DNA from: Oscillospiraceae bacterium
GTDB lineage: Bacteria > Bacillota > Clostridia > Oscillospirales > Acutalibacteraceae
Reading direction: 5' to 3'
Length of the DNA: 32,254 nucleotides
Assembly (NCBI GenBank): GCA_029227055.1
Contig: JAQXZE010000033.1
Location: 1-32,254 of the forward strand
How positions within the stretch are numbered: the stretch's first letter is position 1; every line of letters begins with the position of its first letter. Shown in pieces: positions 1-7,801 of the stretch. Below the pieces are notes generated by a model. The model was given only the letters and a program-made list of their open reading frames with translations, ran no database searches and was not told the origin of the DNA. The position numbers and the translations under genes are program-made.

Positions 1-121
1 AATTGGAGGGATATTGCTGATATTATGATAAAGGAAAAATTCAATTATAATATATCGGGTATTATTCGGTTATCATTTATGTCGCAAAACTTTCTTTCGG
101 TTTTTTTAGTTGAAAGAACAA

Positions 122-154
122 TGGCAGTACAGAGCAAATCACTCTGTACTGCCA
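122..154. repeat. Perfect 13-bp inverted repeat (hairpin, 7-nt loop)
   Basis: tggcagtacagag-caaatca-ctctgtactgcca; arms 122-134 and 142-154. No convincing T-run immediately on either side. Confidence 0.75.
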
Positions 155-182
155 CAAACAAAGGCTATTTAACATCTTTTAA

Positions 183-232
183 GAAAACAACAAACCCGAA
201 CGTTTCACCAATCGGTAAAAGGTTCGGGTTTG
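183..232 (-). terminator. Rho-independent terminator downstream of tRNA-Leu
   Basis: Perfect 11-bp inverted repeat caaacccgaac (191-201)/gttcgggtttg (222-232). On the minus strand it is followed by a T-rich tail (ttgttttctt) and lies just 3' of the tRNA. Confidence 0.75.
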
Positions 233-242
233 AATGCTTTGG

Positions 243-327
243 TGCGGATAACAGGACTTGAACCTGCATGAAGTTGCCCTCACTAGAACCTGAATCTAGC
301 GCGTCTGCCAATTCCGCCATATCCGCA
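243..327 (-). tRNA. tRNA-Leu (anticodon CAG)
   Basis: Reverse complement GCGGATATGGCGGAATTGGCAGACGCGCTAGATTCAGGTTCTAGTGAGGGCAACTTCATGCAGGTTCAAGTCCTGTTATCCGCA: acceptor stem, long variable arm, GGTTCAAGTCC T-arm, anticodon loop TTCAGGT. Confidence 0.95.
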
Positions 328-376
328 TAAAATATTAAATTGTAATTAAAAAGTAAAAATTAAGATAGAGAGAATA

Positions 377-486
377 GTGGCAGCCGCACTCCGCGTGACT
401 CTTGCGGTGCCCGAAAATTTCTTCGTCATGGGGCGACGATAAATTTTCGACCGCTACGCCTTTCTTGTTCTCGCTTTTTCTGCCAC
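377..486. other. Compact structured non-coding element (potential multibranch fold)
   Basis: Closing arms gtggcag (377-383)/ctgccac (480-486). Internal ccgca (384-388)/tgcgg (403-407). Internal cgaaaattt (412-420)/aaattttcg (441-449) with nested tcgtc (423-427)/gacga (435-439). Confidence 0.45.
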
Positions 487-506
487 AGGCAGCGTTCGAA
501 CAGAAA

Positions 507-529
507 CTGCCAATTCCGCCATATCCGCA
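507..529 (-). repeat. 23-bp exact copy of the tRNA-Leu 5' end (partial tRNA duplicate)
   Basis: ctgccaattccgccatatccgca at 507-529 is identical to 305-327 within the tRNA gene. Confidence 0.9.
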
Positions 530-541
530 AATATTTACTTC

Positions 542-571
542 TTATCTCGCACAAGGTGTTGCGCGAGATAA
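542..571 (-). terminator. Strong hairpin downstream of the deacetylase gene, possible terminator
   Basis: ttatctcgcacaa (542-554)-ggtg-ttgcgcgagataa (559-571); 13-bp stem with one wobble. Lies 3' of the minus-strand stop at 588. T-run is weak. Confidence 0.45.
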
Positions 572-587
572 CTATAGATTTGAAATT

Positions 588-1286
588 TTATTTATTAAGG
601 AAAATATCACGGTTTGTACCGTAGAAAATATCGTCTTTCCCTGAAATTAGTTTACAAAATTCTTCAAATTTATCCCAAGTGTTCTCAATATCAAATTCAT
701 AACTGTGTCCCCAAATATAAAAAACTTTTGGAGATTCAGGGGTGAGTGTTATAAATTCTTCTGCAAGACAGAACATTTTATCCCAGTCAAGATGATATAC
801 AGTGGGATTGTATCTATAAAGATTGTCCTGTATATCAAAACTGTAGGTTGAAGTAATTGTTCGTGAAAACTTAACGCCTGTATTTTTTGCAATTATGTTT
901 GCAACGCGGTCGTCATTATTGGTGCCACCGCAGGGATATGCCATTGTTGTAACATCATAGCCTACAAGTCTGCTCAAATTTTTTCGGTCCTCTTCGACCT
1001 GTCTTACAACTTCCGTATCATCAAGAGTTGTAAGATTAGGGTGGGTGAGGGTGTGAACAGCGACCTCGTGACCTTTATAAATTTCTTTAACTTCAGAAGG
1101 AACGTTTTTATTGTGATTTACGCGGAAATTCGGTGTAACTAATTCGTTCTTTGTGCCTAAAAGTTCCGAATTAATATTAAAGGTTGATTTCAGTGAATAT
1201 TTATTTAGTAATTCAATAAGTCTTTTATCCTGTGTAACGCCGTCGTCGTAACTAAAGGTTACGGCTTTCATCTTACCTTCAAACAC
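588..1286 (-). CDS. Polysaccharide deacetylase family protein
   Basis: ORF with TFSYDDG motif, HEVAVHTLTHPNL and TMAYPCGG, typical of NodB-homology deacetylases. GTG start preceded by aaaggag. Confidence 0.85.
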   Translation of the reverse strand: MFEGKMKAVTFSYDDGVTQDKRLIELLNKYSLKSTFNINSELLGTKNELVTPNFRVNHNKNVPSEVKEIYKGHEVAVHTLTHPNLTTLDDTEVVRQVEEDRKNLSRLVGYDVTTMAYPCGGTNNDDRVANIIAKNTGVKFSRTITSTYSFDIQDNLYRYNPTVYHLDWDKMFCLAEEFITLTPESPKVFYIWGHSYEFDIENTWDKFEEFCKLISGKDDIFYGTNRDIFLNK

Positions 1287-1332
1287 CGAAAACTCTCCTT
1301 TTAAAGCCGAAATACTCCTATCAACGAAAGTA

Positions 1333-1362
1333 ATTTTAACACAAAATAACAGCTATCGTCAA
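1333..1362 (-). promoter_or_regulatory. Candidate sigma-A promoter for the deacetylase gene
   Basis: Minus strand TTGACG, 18 nt, TAAAAT upstream of the GTG start. Confidence 0.5.
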
Positions 1363-1391
1363 GTAAATATTGTAAAAATAAGAGATTAGTT

Positions 1392-3245
1392 TTATATAGT
1401 GAGAATTTCTGCCGATAGGGATGGTAAAATTAAGCTTTTATTTAATATCTTGCCGTTAAAATTTGGTGTAGCAGTTTGATATTTTTGAGGAAGTTTAAGC
1501 GATAATTCACTTTCTGTATTATTTATCACAGTAAGAGCAGAAGAGGCATCAGATTCTCTTGCAAAGGCTAAAACGCCGTTTTCTGACTTTACAGGAGCAA
1601 ATGTTCCGTTTTTAAATACGGGCGTATTTGCCCTGATTTTGCCTAGCTTACGGTAGTGATTTGTAAGGCCTGATTTAGTTTTACTCCAATCAAAAAAGCC
1701 TCTGCAGAAAGGGTCGCCGTACCCCTCAAGAGCTATTTCGTCACCGTAATAAAGAGAGGGAACACCAGGTAAGGTATACTGAATAACCGATGCTAATTTA
1801 ACAAGTTTTACGCCGTGCTTAAATTCACTTTCAGTAAGCTTTTGTTTTGACTGCCACTCTCGGTCTTGCGGAATCTTTCCTTTATGGCATAGGTTTGTTA
1901 TAATACGCGGTGTGTCGTGGGTGCCGATATGATTCATAAGGAGTGCTATGGCTTCGGGGGGATAATTTTCTGTAATATCAAGCACTGTGTTTATAAGCCG
2001 CTCGGCGTTCTTATCTTTTATAAAATCAATTATTGCATCGGCAAACGGATAATTCATAACAGAATCCAACTGTTCGCCTCTTAAAAATTTGCGTCTTACA
2101 TCATAACTGATTTTGTTTGAAGCATCTTCCCAAACTTCACCTAAAATATAAGCATCTTTATTTTCGGCTTTAACAGATTTTCTAATGTTATCTAAAAAGT
2201 TGTCGGGGAGCTCGTCTGCAACATCAAGGCGCCAGCCCTTAATACCTTTTTTAATCCAATACCTGAGAACACCGTTTTCTCCTGTTATAAACTCGGTAAA
2301 ATCGGGATTATCCTCATTGATTTCAGGCAAAGTTTTAACGCCCCACCAGGATTCATAATCATCAGGATAGCTTTTAAATTTATACCAATTTATATAGGGG
2401 GAGGCTGTAGAGTTTGCCGCTCCGCAGCTATCGTATCTACCTTTAGAATTAAAGTAAATACTGTCGTCACCCGTGTGCGAGAAAACACCGTCTAAGATTA
2501 TTGAAATGCCTAGCTTTTCTGCATTTTTACACAGTGACATTAAATCATTTTCATCGCCTAAAAGGGAATCTATTTTAAAATAATCTGCTGTATTGTAGCG
2601 ATGGTTTGAATGAGCTTCAAAAATAGGGTTCAAGTAAATGCAGGTAACCCCTAAGCCTTTTATATAATTTAGCTTTTCCTCAATTCCTTTAAGGTCGCCG
2701 CAGTAGTAATCGTTGCCGAGATGGCATAAATCTTCACCTTGTCTGTATTCGGGTACAGAAAAGGTGTCTTTTTGCATAAAACGGTCTGTTGGTACATTTT
2801 TCTTATCTTGCTTTGATGCAAAAAATCTATCAGGAAAAATCTGATAAATTATTCCGCCTTTTAGCCAATCGGGTGTGCAAAAATCTTTTTTATAAACAGT
2901 TTGCTGCCACCATCTGCCGTCCTCTGATAGTGTGCCGAGTGAAGAACCCGTTTTAGTTACATAAAATTCTCCAAATTCACTTTTATACTTAAATGCATAC
3001 CAATATAGACCTTCATCAAGCTCTAATTCGCATTCGTAGAATTTGTAATTATCTAGAATTTCAGCTTCAGTTAATAGGATTTCCACAGGCTCGGATTCGC
3101 CGTCACAAATCATTAGTAAAAAAGCAGAATCCACTTTTGCGTCCAAATGTAAAAGCAAGCGTAGCCGAAGGGTTTTTCCTTCGGCTATAGCTCCTATTTG
3201 TGAACGATAAAGTGGATTTCTTGAATCAAAAGGATAATATTCCAT
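1392..3245 (-). CDS. Glycoside hydrolase family 13 alpha-glucan hydrolase (neopullulanase/alpha-amylase type)
   Basis: 617 aa with GH13 motifs DGVFSHTG, GWRLDVADE, GEVWE, IGTHDTPR. Starts 2 bp after the glgP stop. Confidence 0.9.
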   Translation of the reverse strand: MEYYPFDSRNPLYRSQIGAIAEGKTLRLRLLLHLDAKVDSAFLLMICDGESEPVEILLTEAEILDNYKFYECELELDEGLYWYAFKYKSEFGEFYVTKTGSSLGTLSEDGRWWQQTVYKKDFCTPDWLKGGIIYQIFPDRFFASKQDKKNVPTDRFMQKDTFSVPEYRQGEDLCHLGNDYYCGDLKGIEEKLNYIKGLGVTCIYLNPIFEAHSNHRYNTADYFKIDSLLGDENDLMSLCKNAEKLGISIILDGVFSHTGDDSIYFNSKGRYDSCGAANSTASPYINWYKFKSYPDDYESWWGVKTLPEINEDNPDFTEFITGENGVLRYWIKKGIKGWRLDVADELPDNFLDNIRKSVKAENKDAYILGEVWEDASNKISYDVRRKFLRGEQLDSVMNYPFADAIIDFIKDKNAERLINTVLDITENYPPEAIALLMNHIGTHDTPRIITNLCHKGKIPQDREWQSKQKLTESEFKHGVKLVKLASVIQYTLPGVPSLYYGDEIALEGYGDPFCRGFFDWSKTKSGLTNHYRKLGKIRANTPVFKNGTFAPVKSENGVLAFARESDASSALTVINNTESELSLKLPQKYQTATPNFNGKILNKSLILPSLSAEILTI

Positions 3246-3247
3246 AA

Positions 3248-5650
3248 TTATTTTATAGGATCAATATGCCAGATATTCTTTGCATAATCGTCAATTGAAC
3301 GGTCTGCCGCGAATATACCTGATTTTGCAATATTCATAAGTGACATTTTGTTCCAATTTTCAGAATTTTTATAAATTTCAGAAGCTTTCTTCTGAGTTAG
3401 ACTATAATCAGCATAATCGGCAAGAGCCATATATCTGTCATAGTTTTTGAGGGTATTATAGATATTGTCAAACTGTTTTCCTGAAATGCCTTTTCTAATA
3501 AATTCGAGGGCATGACGAAGCTCAGCGTTGTTATTATAATACTCAATGGGCGAATATCCTGTCTTCTGAAGATTTAATACTTCGGGTGTTTGCATACCGA
3601 AAATTAAAATATTATCGTCGCCTACAGCCTTGTGTATTTCGACATTAGCACCGTCCTCAGTACCCAAAGTAATAGCGCCGTTCATCATAAGCTTCATATT
3701 ACCTGTACCGCTAGCCTCGGTAGAAGCAAGAGAAATTTGTTCGCTGATGTCAGCGGCGGGAATCATAAGCTCTGCCATAGTAACTCGGTAGTCTTCAAGG
3801 AAGAGAACCTTTAATTTATCGCTTACACTTCGGTCGTTATTAACAAGAACAGACAACTGCCAAATCATTTGTAAAATTTCTTTAGCAAAGAGATAACCGG
3901 GAGCTGCTTTTGCACCGAAAATATAGGTTTTTGGTACAAAATCTGCGTTGGGATTATCTTTAATAAACTGATAGTCTGCAATAATGTGAAGAGCGTTCAA
4001 ATGCTGACGCTTATATTCATGCAGACGCTTAACCTGCATATCAAAAATGGAATTCGGGTCAAGTAAAACACCGCAGTTTGATTTAACATAGTCTGCAAAG
4101 CGGACCTTGTTGTTATGCTTAATTTCACCGAGCTTTGCCAAAATAGAAGAATCGTCATAGAAGGCTGTGAGCTTTTCAAGCTCTGATGCATCCTTAATAA
4201 ATCCGTCGCCGATAATTTCGGTAAGATAATTTGTAAGCTCAGGGTTTGCCTGACAAAGCCATCTTCTGTGTGCAATACCGTTTGTAACATTAGTGAACTT
4301 TTCGGGCGTCATTTTGTAATAATCCTTGAAAAGTTCGTCGGTTAATATCTTGCTGTGAAGCTTTGAAACGCCGTTAACGGTGTGACAAGCAGCAACGCAA
4401 AGATTTGCCATTTTGATAACACCGTCTTGAACTATGGCGGTTCTAGCAACTAAGTCACTGTCGTTAGTTTGCGCTAAAACAGATGCGCGGTAGCGTCTGT
4501 CAATTTCTTTTACAATCTGATAGATGCGGGGAAGACGCTCTCTAAAGAGTTCTTCCTGCCAACACTCAAGCGCTTCTGACATAATTGTATGGTTTGTGTA
4601 TGCAACAGTGCCTGTTACAATCTCCCAAGCTTTTTCCCAGGAATAACCGCACTCGTCAAGTAAAAATCGCATAAGTTCGGGGATAGAGAGGGTGGGATGG
4701 GTGTCATTAATGTGAATCGCAACCTTTTCGGGAAGATTGTCGAGAGTGTTATATTTTCTAAGGTGTCTGTTTAAAATATCCTGAATTGACGCAGAAACAA
4801 GGAAATACTGCTGACGAAGACGAAGTGATTTACCTTCAATATGATTATCCTCAGGATATAAAATTTTAGAGATAGCCTCTGTCATTGCTCGCTGTTCAAG
4901 GGCTCTTACATAGTCACCTTGATTAAATGCAGACATATCAAAATCTTGACATTCAGCACTCCAAAGGCGCAAAACATTAACTGTCTTACCGTCCTTACCT
5001 GATACCATAAGGTCATATGGCATAGCACGGACAGTTTTGTAATCGGTGTGCTCAATATGATGGTATGAGCCGTCCCACCATTCGTTAATTCTACCGTCAA
5101 AATTAACATCAACTGCAGATGCAGGGCGTGGCTCTAGCCAGACACCGCCACCAGGTAACCAAAAGTCAGGCATTTCGGTCTGCCATCCTTCAACGATTTT
5201 TTGACGGAAAATACCAAGCTCATAGCGGATACAGTAACCCATTGCAGAGTAACTTCCGCTTGAAAGGGCGTCTAAAAAACAGGCAGCAAGTCGGCCTAAA
5301 CCGCCGTTTCCAAGACCTGCATCAGGCTCAAAATCGTACAAATTATCGAGTTTTACCTTAAATTTAGCAAGAGCCTTTTCCATAGGTTTTTCGAGTTCAA
5401 GATTATAAAGGTTGTTCTTTAATGAACGACCCATTAAAAACTCCATACTAAGATAGTAAACGGTTTTTGCTTCCTGTTCGTCTACTGATTTTTTGAACGC
5501 TGCACGGCGTTCACCCATAATTTCTAAAAGAGTGAGCGCAACTGCTTTATAGAAAATTTCATCCGATGCATGTTCGGGCGTAACACCAAAATTGTGTGAT
5601 AGCTTTCTTTCAATAATTGCCGAAAGCTGTGCTGCGGTATATTTTGCCAT
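3248..5650 (-). CDS. glgP: Glycogen/starch/alpha-glucan phosphorylase
   Basis: 800 aa with GNGGLGRLAACFLDA and EASGTGNMKLMMNGAITLGTEDGANVEI (PLP-site region of GT35 phosphorylases). Confidence 0.95.
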   Translation of the reverse strand: MAKYTAAQLSAIIERKLSHNFGVTPEHASDEIFYKAVALTLLEIMGERRAAFKKSVDEQEAKTVYYLSMEFLMGRSLKNNLYNLELEKPMEKALAKFKVKLDNLYDFEPDAGLGNGGLGRLAACFLDALSSGSYSAMGYCIRYELGIFRQKIVEGWQTEMPDFWLPGGGVWLEPRPASAVDVNFDGRINEWWDGSYHHIEHTDYKTVRAMPYDLMVSGKDGKTVNVLRLWSAECQDFDMSAFNQGDYVRALEQRAMTEAISKILYPEDNHIEGKSLRLRQQYFLVSASIQDILNRHLRKYNTLDNLPEKVAIHINDTHPTLSIPELMRFLLDECGYSWEKAWEIVTGTVAYTNHTIMSEALECWQEELFRERLPRIYQIVKEIDRRYRASVLAQTNDSDLVARTAIVQDGVIKMANLCVAACHTVNGVSKLHSKILTDELFKDYYKMTPEKFTNVTNGIAHRRWLCQANPELTNYLTEIIGDGFIKDASELEKLTAFYDDSSILAKLGEIKHNNKVRFADYVKSNCGVLLDPNSIFDMQVKRLHEYKRQHLNALHIIADYQFIKDNPNADFVPKTYIFGAKAAPGYLFAKEILQMIWQLSVLVNNDRSVSDKLKVLFLEDYRVTMAELMIPAADISEQISLASTEASGTGNMKLMMNGAITLGTEDGANVEIHKAVGDDNILIFGMQTPEVLNLQKTGYSPIEYYNNNAELRHALEFIRKGISGKQFDNIYNTLKNYDRYMALADYADYSLTQKKASEIYKNSENWNKMSLMNIAKSGIFAADRSIDDYAKNIWHIDPIK

Positions 5651-5830
5651 AAAAACATCTCCATAAAAATTTATTATTATTTTTTCACTTTATATGATAC
5701 ATTATTCAATAATATTTTGCAAGTATTACTTATAGCCAAATCGGATTGAAAATTTGTTTGTTTTGACTAAAAAAATCACATTTAATTTCTTTGTAAGAAA
5801 AAATTTTAAGCAAAAAATACAAATATTTTA

Positions 5831-5872
5831 AAAAAGCGGGATATAAGTGGGAAACTTACATCTCGCTTTTTA
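5831..5872 (-). terminator. Rho-independent terminator of the small ORF at 5885-6034
   Basis: Minus strand AAAAGCGAGATGTAAGT-TTCCC-ACTTATATCCCGCTTTTTTA: long stem with one wobble and one mismatch, then a T-run. Confidence 0.7.
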
Positions 5873-5884
5873 TCAGAAATTTTT

Positions 5885-6034
5885 TTATTCTACTTCTTCG
5901 TTATCTGAAGGACATTCAAGATAATCGCCTTCAATACGGTTTTTATTCATTAGCTTGTCTATAACGGCGAGTGCGCCGATAGCAGTAGCAATTACTCCCA
6001 TAAAAATAATAAAACCTTTTAAAAATTTTTTCAT
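5885..6034 (-). CDS. Small (49 aa) single-TM membrane protein, not in the supplied ORF track
   Basis: Translation MKKFLKGFIIFMGVIATAIGALAVIDKLMNKNRIEGDYLECPSDNEEVE*. RBS-like ggcggt 9 nt upstream; own terminator downstream. Confidence 0.7.
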   Translation of the reverse strand: MKKFLKGFIIFMGVIATAIGALAVIDKLMNKNRIEGDYLECPSDNEEVE

Positions 6035-6071
6035 AAAATTTACCGCCTTTCAAAATTATATTATAAATTTT

Positions 6072-7610
6072 TTACATAAAAGGTGCAAAGAGATGAAGAA
6101 TAGCCTGTTTTAAACGCTTAGCCGTTCCGCTTTTTTTCCATTTTTCAAGAAGGATTTCTTCGGAATCTTCAAGCAACTTGTTAAAATGATTTTTTATATC
6201 GGTAGCAGTGTCAGGATTTGAAAACCAAACGCCACATTCAAAGTGAAGCATAAAGCTACGATAATCCATATTAACGGTACCTATTGTACCAACCCTGTCA
6301 TCAGAGACAAAAAGCTTAGAATGAATAAATCCGGGAGTGTATTCGTAAATCTTTACACCTGCCTCTAAAAGTTCCAAATAATTGTATTGGGTAACGGGGT
6401 GAACATACCATTTATCAGGAATATGAGGTGTAATTATTTTAACATCAACACCCGATTTTGCCGCTATTCTAAGGGTGGTAATCATACTGCTGTCGATTAT
6501 AAGATAGGGTGTTGTTATATAAACATATTTTTGAGCAGAATTGAGTATCTGCATATAGATTCCCTCTGCAGGATTTTCGTTGTTTAAAGGGTCATCGGAA
6601 TATGGAAGAGCAAAATGGTCGTTAATTACATCACCGACAACCATATGCGACTGCATATCAATAGGTCTTGAGGTTGCGAACTCCCAACTTGCACAAAACA
6701 TAGCGAGAAAGCTTTCTACGGCGTCACCTTTAATTATTGCCGCAGAGTCCATCCAATAACCAAAACGCTCGTATTCGTTAATATATTCATCGGCAAGATT
6801 TACGCCGCCTGTAACGGCAACCTTACCATCGATAACAACAATTTTTTTATGGTTTCTGTTGTTTACGAAAAGGCTAGGCGAGGGGGTGATTTTGTTAAAC
6901 ACGGCAACCGATATATTTTTTTTCTGAAGGCGCGTAATAAAGTCCTTCCTTTGACGCTTTATCGAGCCGAAATCATCAAATAAAACCTTTACTTCAACGC
7001 CGTTTTGGGCTTTTTCTTCAAGAATTTTACTTATTTTATCCCACATAACGCCCTCGGCAATTATGAAGAATTCAAGATAAATATATTTTTCTGCTTTCGA
7101 AAGCTCTTCTAAGAAGCGAGGTAGGAACACTTCACCAGGGGATAAATATTCAACATCAGTATTGGTATAAAGCGGATATCCCGATTCGTGATGCAAATAC
7201 GAAGCTTGTCTTGCGTGGAGAAAATCGTGATATTTAAGCTTATCGTGAATAGGATAATCGTTTTTTAGAAGAGGAAGATAGTGAGATTCGCAAGTAGCCA
7301 TTCTCTTTCTGATATAGGGAAAAACAGAATCTGTACCCCAAAGGAAGAACACCGATATACCGAATATCGGAAATAAAAGAATAAAAATTATCCAAGTGAT
7401 TTTATAACTGGGATTGCCGCGCCTGTTAACAATAAAAATAACTAAAATTGCGGCAGCAACATAGGAAAGGTTATAGATGATGTTATATGTCAGGGAAATG
7501 TTGTAAACAAAAGCAAATAGAATTCCTATTTGTGCAAGTATTAGCATAGCACAAATAATAATCCGAGTTTGGATTCTTATACCTCTTTTTTGCTTTAAGG
7601 GAAGTCCCAT
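6072..7610 (-). CDS. cls: Cardiolipin synthase / phospholipase D family protein
   Basis: Two HxK motifs (NHKKIVVIDGKVAVTGG and HSKLFVSDDRVGTIGT) and N-terminal TM segments. Start moved from 7643 to ATG 7610 because ggcggtgattat precedes MGLPLKQ. Confidence 0.9.
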   Translation of the reverse strand: MGLPLKQKRGIRIQTRIIICAMLILAQIGILFAFVYNISLTYNIIYNLSYVAAAILVIFIVNRRGNPSYKITWIIFILLFPIFGISVFFLWGTDSVFPYIRKRMATCESHYLPLLKNDYPIHDKLKYHDFLHARQASYLHHESGYPLYTNTDVEYLSPGEVFLPRFLEELSKAEKYIYLEFFIIAEGVMWDKISKILEEKAQNGVEVKVLFDDFGSIKRQRKDFITRLQKKNISVAVFNKITPSPSLFVNNRNHKKIVVIDGKVAVTGGVNLADEYINEYERFGYWMDSAAIIKGDAVESFLAMFCASWEFATSRPIDMQSHMVVGDVINDHFALPYSDDPLNNENPAEGIYMQILNSAQKYVYITTPYLIIDSSMITTLRIAAKSGVDVKIITPHIPDKWYVHPVTQYNYLELLEAGVKIYEYTPGFIHSKLFVSDDRVGTIGTVNMDYRSFMLHFECGVWFSNPDTATDIKNHFNKLLEDSEEILLEKWKKSGTAKRLKQAILHLFAPFM

Positions 7611-7722
7611 ATAATCACCGCCTATTCCCATATATTTTAGCATAAAAAATGGAAAAAATCAATTTTTTTACATATAAATTAAAGAAATTTTAATATTTTA
7701 TTATTAATTATAAAGGAAATAG

Positions 7723-7752
7723 TTGTTATTTATTAGTTGGTTGTGGTATAAT
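7723..7752 (+). promoter_or_regulatory. Candidate sigma-A promoter of the M16 peptidase operon
   Basis: TTGTTA (7723-7728), 18 nt, TATAAT (7747-7752). Confidence 0.55.
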
Positions 7753-7801
7753 GTATAAGAAAAATTGTATTTTCAGCTATTGCAATTCTTGGAGGTATGA
7801 A

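Noticed and set aside
25-261. 78-aa plus-strand ORF
   Set aside because: Runs through the perfect hairpin, the tRNA terminator and into the tRNA-Leu gene; no RBS support.
402-644. 80-aa plus-strand ORF
   Set aside because: Spans the structured element, tRNA fragment and the end of the antisense deacetylase gene; no homology signal.
3997-4290. 97-aa minus-strand ORF (and other out-of-frame ORFs in glgP)
   Set aside because: Alternative frame inside glgP, whose frame is strongly supported by family motifs.
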